A stretch of 21,666 bases of DNA. Origin: JBFGCT01 sp041581055 (GTDB lineage: Bacteria; Actinomycetota; Acidimicrobiia; Acidimicrobiales; Ilumatobacteraceae). The notes under the pieces were generated by a model. It was not told where the DNA came from. It made no database searches and worked only from the letters and a program-made list of their open reading frames with translations. The position numbers and the translations under genes were made by a program. The stretch covers positions 1 through 21,666 of the forward strand of contig JBFGCT010000056.1 in assembly GCA_041581055.1 (NCBI GenBank), in the 5' to 3' direction. Below, in pieces: positions 15,808-21,666 of the stretch (positions within the stretch are counted from its first letter, which is position 1; every line of letters begins with the position of its first letter).

Positions 15808-16533
15808 GTGACGCAGGGTGACGTGACCAACGGCGTCAAGGCGGTGGGCGACGGCGCGGACCGGGGTGTCGCCCGCTCCGTACAGCGGCCGACGTCGACG
15901 TTCAAGCGGCGGCGGCGGAAGCTGTCGGCCAAGCGCCAGGGCGAGCTTGTGGAGTGGCTCGGGCGGTGCGGGATCGCGCCGTCCGGCCCGGTGCTCGACC
16001 TCGCGCGTGAGTTCGGCCGTGAGGCCGACACCTACCTCGACGTCGGGTTCGGTCACGGCGAGTCGACGATCGAACTCGCCCGCCGGCGGCCCGACGTCGA
16101 CGTGATCGGCGTCGAGGTCCACGATCCCGGCGTCGTCACCGTGCTCGACGCCGCCGTCAACGGGCCGCTGCCGAATGTCCGCGTCGTCCATGGCGATCTG
16201 CTGCCGTTCCTCGACCGGTTGGCGCCGGCCTCGCTGGCCGGCGTGTGCGTGTTCTTCCCCGACCCGTGGCCGAAGGCGCGCCAGCGGCACCGCCGCCTGA
16301 TCCACGCCGACGTGGTCGCCGCGCTGACCGACCGGCTCCGCCCGGGCGGCGAGCTGCACATGGCGACCGACATCGAGGACTACGCCGATCAGATGATCGA
16401 GGCCTGCCGCGCCGACGCTCGCCTGCAGGGTGGCGTCGCCGTCCGTCCGCGCTGGCGCCCGACCACTCGATTCGAGCAGCGCGGGCTCGACGAGCTCCGC
16501 GGCGTCACCGACCTGCGGTTCCGCCGCGCGTGA
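15808..16533 (+). CDS. trmB: tRNA (guanine-N7-)-methyltransferase
   Basis: TrmB transfers a methyl group from S-adenosylmethionine to N7 of G46 in the variable loop of tRNAs. The 241-residue protein shows RPTSTFKRRRRKLS near the N-terminus, the SAM-binding LDVGFGHGESTIELA (77-91), GVEVHDPGV for the acidic ribose contact, and the diagnostic FFPDPWPKARQRHRRL (149-164). Near the C-terminus, PTTRFEQRGL matches the family TxFExRG motif. The GTG at 15808 is one base after the exporter stop, suggesting coupling; a second in-frame GTG at 15823 is also possible because the first 25 residues are not conserved in the family. Its link to the exporter looks positional rather than functional. Confidence 0.93.
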   Translation: MTQGDVTNGVKAVGDGADRGVARSVQRPTSTFKRRRRKLSAKRQGELVEWLGRCGIAPSGPVLDLAREFGREADTYLDVGFGHGESTIELARRRPDVDVIGVEVHDPGVVTVLDAAVNGPLPNVRVVHGDLLPFLDRLAPASLAGVCVFFPDPWPKARQRHRRLIHADVVAALTDRLRPGGELHMATDIEDYADQMIEACRADARLQGGVAVRPRWRPTTRFEQRGLDELRGVTDLRFRRA

Positions 16534-16587
16534 CAACGTCGGCCGAATCCGCGATGAATCCGGCGCTGAACGCGCCAAAATGAAGCG

Positions 16588-17568
16588 ATGTCCGTGCTGC
16601 ACGACCTTCTCGCCGAACGGCGGTACCTGCTCGTCGACGGGGCGATGGGAACCGAGCTGTTCGCCCGCGGGCTGGAGTCGGGCGGCGCGCCCGAGCTGTG
16701 GAACCTCGAGCACCCCGACCGCGTGCGGGCGGTCCACGACGACTACATCGCCGCTGGGTCCGACATCGTGCTGACCAACTCGTTCGGCGGCACGGCCTTC
16801 CGGCTGAAGCTGCACCACCTCGAGGATCGGGTGGTCGAGCTCAACAAGGCGGCGGCGTCCGTCGCCCGCGACGCCGCCGACGCCGCCGACCGCGCGGTGA
16901 TCGTCGCCGGCTCGATGGGACCGTCCGGCGAGCTGCTCGAGCCGATGGGAACGATGACGCCGGAGACCTGTGCCGCCGCTTTCGCCGACCAGGCGCGGGG
17001 GCTCGCCGAGGGCGGCGCCGACATGCTCTGGATCGAGACGATGAGCCACCTCGACGAGGTCGCCGCGGCGATCGAAGGCGCCCGCTCGGTCAGCGACCTC
17101 CCGATCAGCGTCACGCTCAGCTTCGACACCGCCGGTCGCACGATGATGGGCGTCACCGGCGACGAGGCGGCACGCCGGCTGTCCGCACTCGGCGTCGTTG
17201 CGCTCGGCGCGAACTGCGGCAACAACCTGGCCGACACCGAGGCGGCGATGGCCGAGATGCGCCAGAGCGACCCCGACCTGATCCTGATCAGCAAGGCCAA
17301 CGCCGGGATGCCCGAATGGCACGGCGCCGAGCTCCATTACAGCGGATCACCCGACGTGATGGCGGCCCACGCCCACCGCCAGCGGGATGCGGGCGTGCAG
17401 ATCATCGGCGGTTGTTGCGGCAGCTCGCCCGAGCACGTGGCCCTGATGCGCAAGGTCCTCGACGGGGTCGTGCCGGTGCCCGAGGTCGAGTTCGAGGTCG
17501 CCGTCGTCCGCCAGGTTCCCAAGGGCCGCGCCCGCACCGGCCGGCGCGGCGGGCGCCCGCCGGCCTGA
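16588..17568 (+). CDS. Homocysteine S-methyltransferase family protein (BHMT-like)
   Basis: This 326-residue TIM-barrel protein belongs to the zinc-dependent homocysteine methyltransferases (betaine-homocysteine methyltransferase, MmuM, N-terminal domain of MetH). Landmarks are LLVDGAMGTELFARG at the N-terminus, TNSFGGT, GSMGPSGELLEP, and the zinc ligands Cys210 in GANCGNN and Cys276-Cys277 in GGCCGSS. It would move a methyl group from a donor such as betaine or S-methylmethionine to homocysteine, giving methionine; the donor cannot be read here. The C-terminal tail is Arg/Gly-rich and unconserved. ATG at 16588 begins right at the conserved core. It follows trmB after 54 bases and is convergent with purK. 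Confidence 0.88.
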   Translation: MSVLHDLLAERRYLLVDGAMGTELFARGLESGGAPELWNLEHPDRVRAVHDDYIAAGSDIVLTNSFGGTAFRLKLHHLEDRVVELNKAAASVARDAADAADRAVIVAGSMGPSGELLEPMGTMTPETCAAAFADQARGLAEGGADMLWIETMSHLDEVAAAIEGARSVSDLPISVTLSFDTAGRTMMGVTGDEAARRLSALGVVALGANCGNNLADTEAAMAEMRQSDPDLILISKANAGMPEWHGAELHYSGSPDVMAAHAHRQRDAGVQIIGGCCGSSPEHVALMRKVLDGVVPVPEVEFEVAVVRQVPKGRARTGRRGGRPPA

Positions 17569-17574
17569 GCCGGC
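17559..17574. terminator. GC-rich hairpin over the stop codon, between convergent genes
   Basis: GCCGGC (17559-17564) pairs with GCCGGC (17569-17574) around the loop CTGA, which contains the methyltransferase stop codon. It overlaps a 16-bp palindrome CGGCGGGCGCCCGCCG (17547-17562). With only 12 bases between the convergent stops, one of these could serve both directions. There is no U-tract, and it could equally be codon composition. Confidence 0.35.
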
Positions 17575-17580
17575 CGTCCG

Positions 17581-18717
17581 TCAGCGGGCGAGCGCGGCGC
17601 GCAGGTCGAGCGCGTGGGCGGCCGCCGCCGTCGTCACGTTCGAGCTGACGGTGAGATGGCCCATCTTCCGACCGGGGCGCGCCTCGGACTTGCCGTAAAG
17701 GTGCAGGCTGGCCCGCGGATCCTCGAGGGCGACCTCCCAGCGGGGCTCGCCGCCCGACCACAGGTCGCCGAGCAGGTTGACCATCGCCGCCGCGTCGGCG
17801 GTCATCGCCGTGCTGCCGAGGCCGAGCCCGCACACCGCCCGGATCTGTTGCTCGAACTGGCTGGTGGCGCACAGGTCGAGCGTCCAGTGGCCGCTGTTGT
17901 GGGGCCGGGGCGCGAGCTCGTTGACCAGCAGCTCGCCATCGACGACGAACAGCTCCACGGCGAGCACGCCGACGTAGTCCAACGCGTCCGCGATCGCCAG
18001 CGCCAGGCCGGCGGCGCGGTCGGCGACCACCGGCGACACGGCGGCCGGCACGATCGACAGGTCGAGGATGCCGTCGGCGTGCCGGTTCTCCGCCACCGGC
18101 CACGTCTCGGTCCGGCCGTCCGCGGTGCGGGCGATGAGCACGCTCACCTCGGTCTGCAGATCGAGCAGGGTCTCCACGACGCACGGCACCCCGCCGAGCT
18201 CGGCCCATCCGGCGTGCGCCTCGGCGATCCCGCGCACCCGCACCTGCCCCTTGCCGTCGTAGCCGAGCCGCGCGGTCTTGACGAGCGCGCCATCGTCGAC
18301 GAGTCGCGGGTCGACGGCGGGGTCGGCGCCGTCGAGCACGGCGTAGGGGCCGAGCGGGAAGCCGTTGTCGCCGAGGAAGCGCTTCTCCGCGATCCGGTCC
18401 TGCGCGATCGCCACGCTCGCCGGCGACGGCACGACCGGTGTGGTCGCCGCGAGGCGCTCGAGCGCCGAGGCGGGCGGGTTCTCGAACTCGGTGGTCACCA
18501 CGTCGCACTCGAACGCCAAGCGCTCGAGCGCGGCCGGGTCGTCGTACGCTGTGACCAGGTGTTCGTTGGCGACCACGCCGGCCGGCGCCGACGGATCCGG
18601 ATCGAGCACGAGCGTTCGGTAGCCCATCGACGACGCCGCCATCAGCGCGTACTTGCCGAGTTGGCCACCCCCCAACATGCCGATCGTGGCCGGCGGCGTG
18701 ATCACCCGGTGGCTCAT
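17581..18717 (-). CDS. purK: N5-carboxyaminoimidazole ribonucleotide synthase
   Basis: PurK uses ATP and bicarbonate to convert AIR to N5-CAIR in purine synthesis. The 378-residue ATP-grasp protein has the N-terminal TIGMLGGGQLGKYALMAA (PurK fingerprint GGGQLGRM), FECDVVTTEFEN, the ATP-grasp VKTARLGYDGKGQ, and the metal-binding ELFVVDGELLVNELAPRPHNSGHWT. The C-terminal LYGKSEARPGRKMGHLTV closes the fold as in the family. The start codon overlaps the purE stop (ATGA, 18714-18717). The order purE-purK is a common actinobacterial arrangement. Confidence 0.96.
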   Translation of the reverse strand: MSHRVITPPATIGMLGGGQLGKYALMAASSMGYRTLVLDPDPSAPAGVVANEHLVTAYDDPAALERLAFECDVVTTEFENPPASALERLAATTPVVPSPASVAIAQDRIAEKRFLGDNGFPLGPYAVLDGADPAVDPRLVDDGALVKTARLGYDGKGQVRVRGIAEAHAGWAELGGVPCVVETLLDLQTEVSVLIARTADGRTETWPVAENRHADGILDLSIVPAAVSPVVADRAAGLALAIADALDYVGVLAVELFVVDGELLVNELAPRPHNSGHWTLDLCATSQFEQQIRAVCGLGLGSTAMTADAAAMVNLLGDLWSGGEPRWEVALEDPRASLHLYGKSEARPGRKMGHLTVSSNVTTAAAAHALDLRAALAR

Positions 18718-19247
18718 CGGTCGGGAGGGAGCGACGACGCCGCCGCCTGGTCGCGCCGCTCGGCGCGGGCGGCGTCGAGGGCGGCCGCCAGCCGCGCGTC
18801 GTCGGCGGCGAGCATGGCGACCGCGAAGAGGGCGGCGTTCGCCGCGCCCGCCTCGCCGATCGCGAACGTCGCGACGGGCACACCGGCCGGCATCTGCACG
18901 ATCGAGAGCAGCGAGTCTTCGCCGCCGAGGTGCCGAGACGCGACCGGCACGCCGAGCACGGGGACCGTCGTCTTCGCCGCCAGCATTCCCGGGAGGTGGG
19001 CCGCACCCCCCGCGCCGGCGATGATGGCCCGCAGGCCACGGCCACGGGCCGCCTCGGCGTAGGCGAACATCTCGTCGGGCATCCGGTGGGCGCTGACGAC
19101 CCGAGCCTCGTGGGCCACGCCGAAGTGCTCGAGCACCTCCACCGCCTTCGACATCGTGGGCCAATCGCTCGCCGAGCCCATCACGACACCGATCACGACA
19201 CCGCTCTCGGGCTCGGGGGCGGCGCTGTCGGGCTGCTCGCTCGTCAC
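18714..19247 (-). CDS. purE: N5-carboxyaminoimidazole ribonucleotide mutase (class I PurE)
   Basis: PurE rearranges N5-CAIR to CAIR, the step after PurK. The 177-residue protein shows GVVMGSASDWPTM, VVSAHRMPDEM, the loop IIAGAGGAAHLPGM, and LGVPVASRHLGGEDSLLSIVQMP, all class I PurE signatures with the catalytic His in AHR. The first 15 residues (SEQPDSAAPEPESG) and the last 15 are non-conserved. The GTG at 19247 gives a usual length. Adjacent purK confirms the class I (two-step) route. Confidence 0.96.
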   Translation of the reverse strand: MTSEQPDSAAPEPESGVVIGVVMGSASDWPTMSKAVEVLEHFGVAHEARVVSAHRMPDEMFAYAEAARGRGLRAIIAGAGGAAHLPGMLAAKTTVPVLGVPVASRHLGGEDSLLSIVQMPAGVPVATFAIGEAGAANAALFAVAMLAADDARLAAALDAARAERRDQAAASSLPPDR

Positions 19248-19275
19248 GGTTGGCAGCGTAGGCGGCCGACGGCGC

Positions 19276-19536
19276 TCAGCCGGTGGACGCGCCGGCGAAC
19301 TCGACCGGCACGACGTCGGTGACCGCCGCCGCGCCCGGTGGTGCCCCGTTGTGCTGTGCGCTGCCGCCGTCGCGGTTGCTGAAGTACCACGCCGCGACCA
19401 TCAGGGCGGCGATGACGACGCCGACGATGATCCACTCGAACATCGCCGGGATCCGGCTCGCCTGCCCGCGGTTCGCGCTTCGCCGTTTGGTCGGCCGGCC
19501 CTTCGGCGGGGTGTACGACTTGCCGTGCGTCGCCAT
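19276..19536 (-). CDS. Small single-pass membrane protein
   Basis: This 86-residue protein has a basic cytoplasmic-looking N-terminus (GKSYTPPKGRPTKRRSANRG), one membrane helix (about 33-51, MFEWIIVGVVIAALMVAAWYF), and a short Gly/Pro/Ala tail. The N-terminal YTPPKGRPT motif recalls the start of other small actinobacterial membrane proteins, but I cannot name a family. It lies 28 bases upstream of purE on the same strand and could lead that operon. ATG at 19536 was chosen over longer upstream frames because it starts the basic region and leaves a 110-base divergent promoter gap to the SDR gene. Confidence 0.65.
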   Translation of the reverse strand: MATHGKSYTPPKGRPTKRRSANRGQASRIPAMFEWIIVGVVIAALMVAAWYFSNRDGGSAQHNGAPPGAAAVTDVVPVEFAGASTG

Positions 19537-19646
19537 CGCACCAATCAACCACACTCCGGCGCCTTCCGTGTGCCTTTGGCGCGCCGTTTCGCAAAGCGTT
19601 CGCCCCGGCGCGGTTGCTACCGTGAGCCGCTGGAGAACCGTCCGGC

Positions 19647-20417
19647 ATGTCCACCTCACGACCACTCTCCGGCCGCGTCGCGCTGGTCACCGGCGTCTCG
19701 CGGCCGAACGCGATCGGCTTCGCCGTCGCCCGCCGGCTCCACGACCTGGGCGCCGCCGTCTTCGCCACCGGGTGGCCGGCGCACGACGCGGAGATGCCGT
19801 GGGGCGCGCAGCCGCCGGCCGACGCGCCGTTCACCGTCGGGCGGCACGACCTGGAGGATCCCGACGTGCCGGCCGCGCTGGTCGACGAGGTCGTCGAGCG
19901 TCACGGGGCGATCGACATCGTGGCGGCGGTGCACGCCCGCAGCTCCGACGCCTCTGTGACCGACGTGACCGCCGCCGAGCTCGACCGGTGCTGGGCGGCG
20001 AACGTTCGGAGCATCGTGCTGCTCGCCCAGCGGTTCGCGGCCCGCCACGCCCCGGCGCCCGACGACGAACCACCCCGCGGCCGGATGATCTGGTTCACGA
20101 GCGGCCAGCATCTCGCGCCGATGGACGGCGAGATCGCCTACGCCGTGACCAAGGGAGCGTTGCACCAGATGACGCGCTCGGTCGACCACGCGCTCGCCCG
20201 CTCGCGGATCATCGCGAACTGCGTCAACCCGGGGCCGGTCGACACCGGCTGGGCGGACCCGGCGACCCGCGACGCGGTCGGCGCGCGATTCCCCGACCGG
20301 CGGTGGGGCGTGCCGGACGACGTCGCCAACCTGGTCGGCTTCCTCGTCAGCGACCAGGGATCGTGGCTCAGAGGCCAGGTGATCGACTCCGAGGGCGGTT
20401 TCGACCGCTTCGGCTGA
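19647..20417 (+). CDS. Short-chain dehydrogenase/reductase (classical SDR)
   Basis: This 256-residue protein is an NAD(P)-dependent oxidoreductase of the SDR family. It has the cofactor fingerprint VALVTGVSRPNAIGFAVA (TGxxxxxGxG-like), Ser152 in FTSGQH, and the catalytic pair Tyr165/Lys169 in YAVTK. VNPGPVDTGW and a GQVIDSEGGF end match classical SDRs (the family usually ends in VDGG). The NNAG motif after strand 4 reads AAVHA, which is unusual. The TG...NAIG spacing resembles the 3-oxoacyl reductase or enoyl reductase groups, but substrate is not predictable. ATG at 19647 has only a distant GGAG (19632-19635). It is convergent with the hydrolase gene, 34 bases apart. Confidence 0.88.
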   Translation: MSTSRPLSGRVALVTGVSRPNAIGFAVARRLHDLGAAVFATGWPAHDAEMPWGAQPPADAPFTVGRHDLEDPDVPAALVDEVVERHGAIDIVAAVHARSSDASVTDVTAAELDRCWAANVRSIVLLAQRFAARHAPAPDDEPPRGRMIWFTSGQHLAPMDGEIAYAVTKGALHQMTRSVDHALARSRIIANCVNPGPVDTGWADPATRDAVGARFPDRRWGVPDDVANLVGFLVSDQGSWLRGQVIDSEGGFDRFG

Positions 20418-20451
20418 CCCCGATTTGGCGCGCCGTGAGCGGTGTGGCCCG

Positions 20452-21360
20452 CTACCGCGGGTCGAGCGCGTCGTACAGCAGATGGCGATGGGTGAGCGCC
20501 ACGTGGTGTCCTGCGCCCGGAACCTCGATGAGCGTGTCGTCCGCCGTGAGGCGGGCGATGGCGGCCGCGTCGCCGATCGGGTCGTCGGCGCCGCGGATCA
20601 AGGTGACCGGTGTCCGCGCCGGGAACGCGGTCGACCAGTCGAACTCGAGCACCAGTGCCGCCAAGGAGTCGTGGTACGCGGCCCACGTGTGCTGGCTGGC
20701 GTTCCGGCTGATCTCGATCGGCCAGCGCGGCGCCATGAGCGCCATCGCCCACCCGCTCAACGTGCGGTTGCGGCAACTGAGCCTGCAGGCGCGCTCCGCC
20801 CACGCCGTGTCCATCAGGAACAGCCGGGCCATCAGCCCGTACTGCTTGCCCACTTGCCGGGCGGCGGCCTTGTCGGGGTAGATCGGCGGTCCCCAGACGA
20901 CGACCTGCCCGCAGCGCTCCGGGTTGGCGTTCGCCCAGGTCAGCGCGATCGCCGCGGCCATCGAGTGGGCGGCGACCACGATGTCGCGGTCGCCGAGGTC
21001 GAGTGCGTCGCACGCCGTGCTCAGTGCCTCGACGTGGGCGTCGACGCTGAAGTCGGTGCGCTGTTCGTCGAGCGAATGGCCGAAGCCGAGCAGGTCGACG
21101 ACGACCACGCGGCGGCGGTGGCTGAGCCCGTCGTAGCTGTCCCCGAAGTAGTCACCGGTGGCGCCGAGCCCGTGGAGCAGCAGGACCACCTCGTTCGACT
21201 CGATCTCCGGCGGGCCGCTGTCGAGGACGCTGAGCGGTCCTGCGGTGTGCCGCTTGAACGCCGACGGCCGCCATGTTCGCACGAGCGGCGACGACCAATG
21301 GAGCCCCAGCCATCCCGCGACGGCGACGATGACGGCGATCAGCAAGACCTCAACGGCCAT
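20452..21360 (-). CDS. Membrane-anchored alpha/beta hydrolase
   Basis: This 302-residue protein begins with one hydrophobic helix (VEVLLIAVIVAVAGWLGL, 3-20), then a typical alpha/beta hydrolase. It has the oxyanion segment LLLHGLGATGDYF (61-72), VVVVDLLGFGHS, a nucleophile elbow AHSMAAA with Ser133, an acidic candidate in RGADDPIGD (259-260), and the catalytic His in GAGHHVALTH (285 or 286). A cap with MDTAWAERACRLSC lies in between. The elbow has Ala in place of both glycines of GxSxG, which is tolerated in some members. The family hydrolyses esters, lactones, epoxides or C-C bonds; the substrate is not known. An 18-bp palindrome lies 23 bases upstream of the ATG. Confidence 0.85.
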   Translation of the reverse strand: MAVEVLLIAVIVAVAGWLGLHWSSPLVRTWRPSAFKRHTAGPLSVLDSGPPEIESNEVVLLLHGLGATGDYFGDSYDGLSHRRRVVVVDLLGFGHSLDEQRTDFSVDAHVEALSTACDALDLGDRDIVVAAHSMAAAIALTWANANPERCGQVVVWGPPIYPDKAAARQVGKQYGLMARLFLMDTAWAERACRLSCRNRTLSGWAMALMAPRWPIEISRNASQHTWAAYHDSLAALVLEFDWSTAFPARTPVTLIRGADDPIGDAAAIARLTADDTLIEVPGAGHHVALTHRHLLYDALDPR

Positions 21361-21383
21361 TGCGGCGTGTCGCTAGTGCCCTG

Positions 21384-21401
21384 ACCGCAAACGTTTGCGG
21401 T
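21384..21401. promoter_or_regulatory. 18-bp palindromic operator of LacI/PurR type
   Basis: ACCGCAAACGTTTGCGGT is a perfect palindrome with the central AAACGTTT typical of LacI-GalR family operators; the E. coli PurR site is close to ACGCAAACGTTTGCGT. It is 23 bases before the start codon of the hydrolase, a position suited to repression. It has no loop, so it is a poor terminator hairpin. No LacI-family gene is in the window. Confidence 0.65.
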
Positions 21402-21452
21402 GTTCCGCCGGCCGAGTTCGCCGCTCGCTGCGTTGCCGCTCCTCACCGCAGG

Positions 21453-21483
21453 GCAAGGCTGCGCAGTCGTCGCCGCGCCTTGC
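21453..21483. terminator. Possible hairpin downstream of the partial right-end gene
   Basis: GCAAGGC (21453-21459) pairs with GCCTTGC (21477-21483); GCG (21461-21463) also pairs with CGC (21474-21476), leaving a bulged T and a 10-base loop. It lies about 50 bases past the minus-strand stop at 21536. No U-tract. Confidence 0.3.
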
Positions 21484-21535
21484 GACCGACGAACTCGACT
21501 CTACGTCGACACCCCGAACGCTCACTGTCACGGCA

Positions 21536-21666
21536 CTAGGAGGCGGCCGCGACGAGCCAGGCGGTCACGACGACGACGAAGGTCAGCATGATCGCCTCGG
21601 CGGTCACGATCGAGCGCAACTCGGCGTGCAGTTCCGGAGAATCGGGGTCGGCCTCCAGCGCCGGGA
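21536..21666 (-). CDS. C-terminal end of a membrane protein (partial), possibly CopD-like
   Basis: The last 42 codons and a TAG stop are present. The peptide has an acidic start (EADPDSPELHAEL), then SIVTAEAIMLTFVVVVTAWLVAAAS, a single membrane helix ending two residues from the terminus. The 'LR-x-x-V-x-x-E-A' followed by 'V-V-T-A-W-L-V' pattern resembles the final helix of CopD-type copper resistance proteins, but 42 residues are too few to be sure. The rest lies beyond the right edge. Confidence 0.55.
   Translation of the reverse strand, partial: PALEADPDSPELHAELRSIVTAEAIMLTFVVVVTAWLVAAAS

Noticed and set aside
17402..19045. Minus-strand 547-codon frame covering purK and part of purE
   Set aside because: Its composition is Arg-rich and motif-free; the purK and purE frames carry every family signature.
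19575..20436. 13-base direct repeat TTTGGCGCGCCGT on both sides of the SDR gene (19575-19587 and 20424-20436)
   Set aside because: Both copies are intergenic, but a 13-mer shared in 22 kb of GC-rich DNA is expected by chance, and no transposase or attachment-site gene is near.

Overview
This is a very GC-rich window with actinobacterial traits: an LprG-type lipoprotein followed by an MFS exporter, an LPXTG-type cell-wall sorting signal, lipobox and Sec signal peptides, GTG starts, and GC-rich hairpins without U-tracts. I infer a non-mycolate actinobacterium, possibly of the Acidimicrobiia, but there is no rRNA or marker gene here to fix the taxon. No tRNA, rRNA, CRISPR array, transposase or prophage gene was seen, and no gene-free stretch exceeds 300 bases.

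Layout. Bases 1-1278 (minus) hold the N-terminal part of a thiamine-diphosphate enzyme of the transketolase / pyruvate dehydrogenase E1 type. Divergent from it are two large exported proteins. One is an 871-residue secreted multidomain protein (1426-4041). The other is a 1500-residue protein of ten tandem Cys-paired beta-sandwich modules with a C-terminal LPATG anchor (4230-8732). A class III aminotransferase (8743-10038) follows; its Shine-Dalgarno overlaps the stop codon of the surface protein. A 19-bp perfect hairpin closes this block and lies between convergent genes.

Next comes a minus-strand group: azlC and azlD (branched-chain amino acid exporter, ATGA overlap) and then a DAO-family FAD oxidoreductase. 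Divergent from azlC is a plus-strand run: an LprG-like lipoprotein, an MFS exporter fused in frame to an extra transmembrane and beta-repeat domain, trmB, and a Cys/Zn homocysteine methyltransferase. The first three are packed with 1-base gaps; the lipoprotein/MFS pair matches the mycobacterial lprG-Rv1410c operon for triacylglyceride export. Convergent to these on the minus strand are a small membrane protein, purE and purK (ATGA overlap) for de novo purine synthesis. The window ends with an SDR oxidoreductase (plus), a membrane-anchored alpha/beta hydrolase (minus) that has an 18-bp LacI-type palindrome just upstream of its start, and the last 42 codons of a membrane protein.

The two most unusual parts are the envelope genes. 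First, the lipid-exporter MFS carries a C-terminal extension with an acidic linker, an extra transmembrane helix, and an extracytoplasmic repeat built from a six-residue 'x-V-P-V/I-x-x' unit; a strong internal ribosome binding site and ATG could also release the extension as a separate protein. Second, the secreted 871-residue protein appears to have a PEP-CTERM-associated type of domain inserted inside its third Ig/cadherin-like module, next to a large LPXTG stalk protein in which all 22 cysteines fall into one pair per module plus one pair in the stalk.
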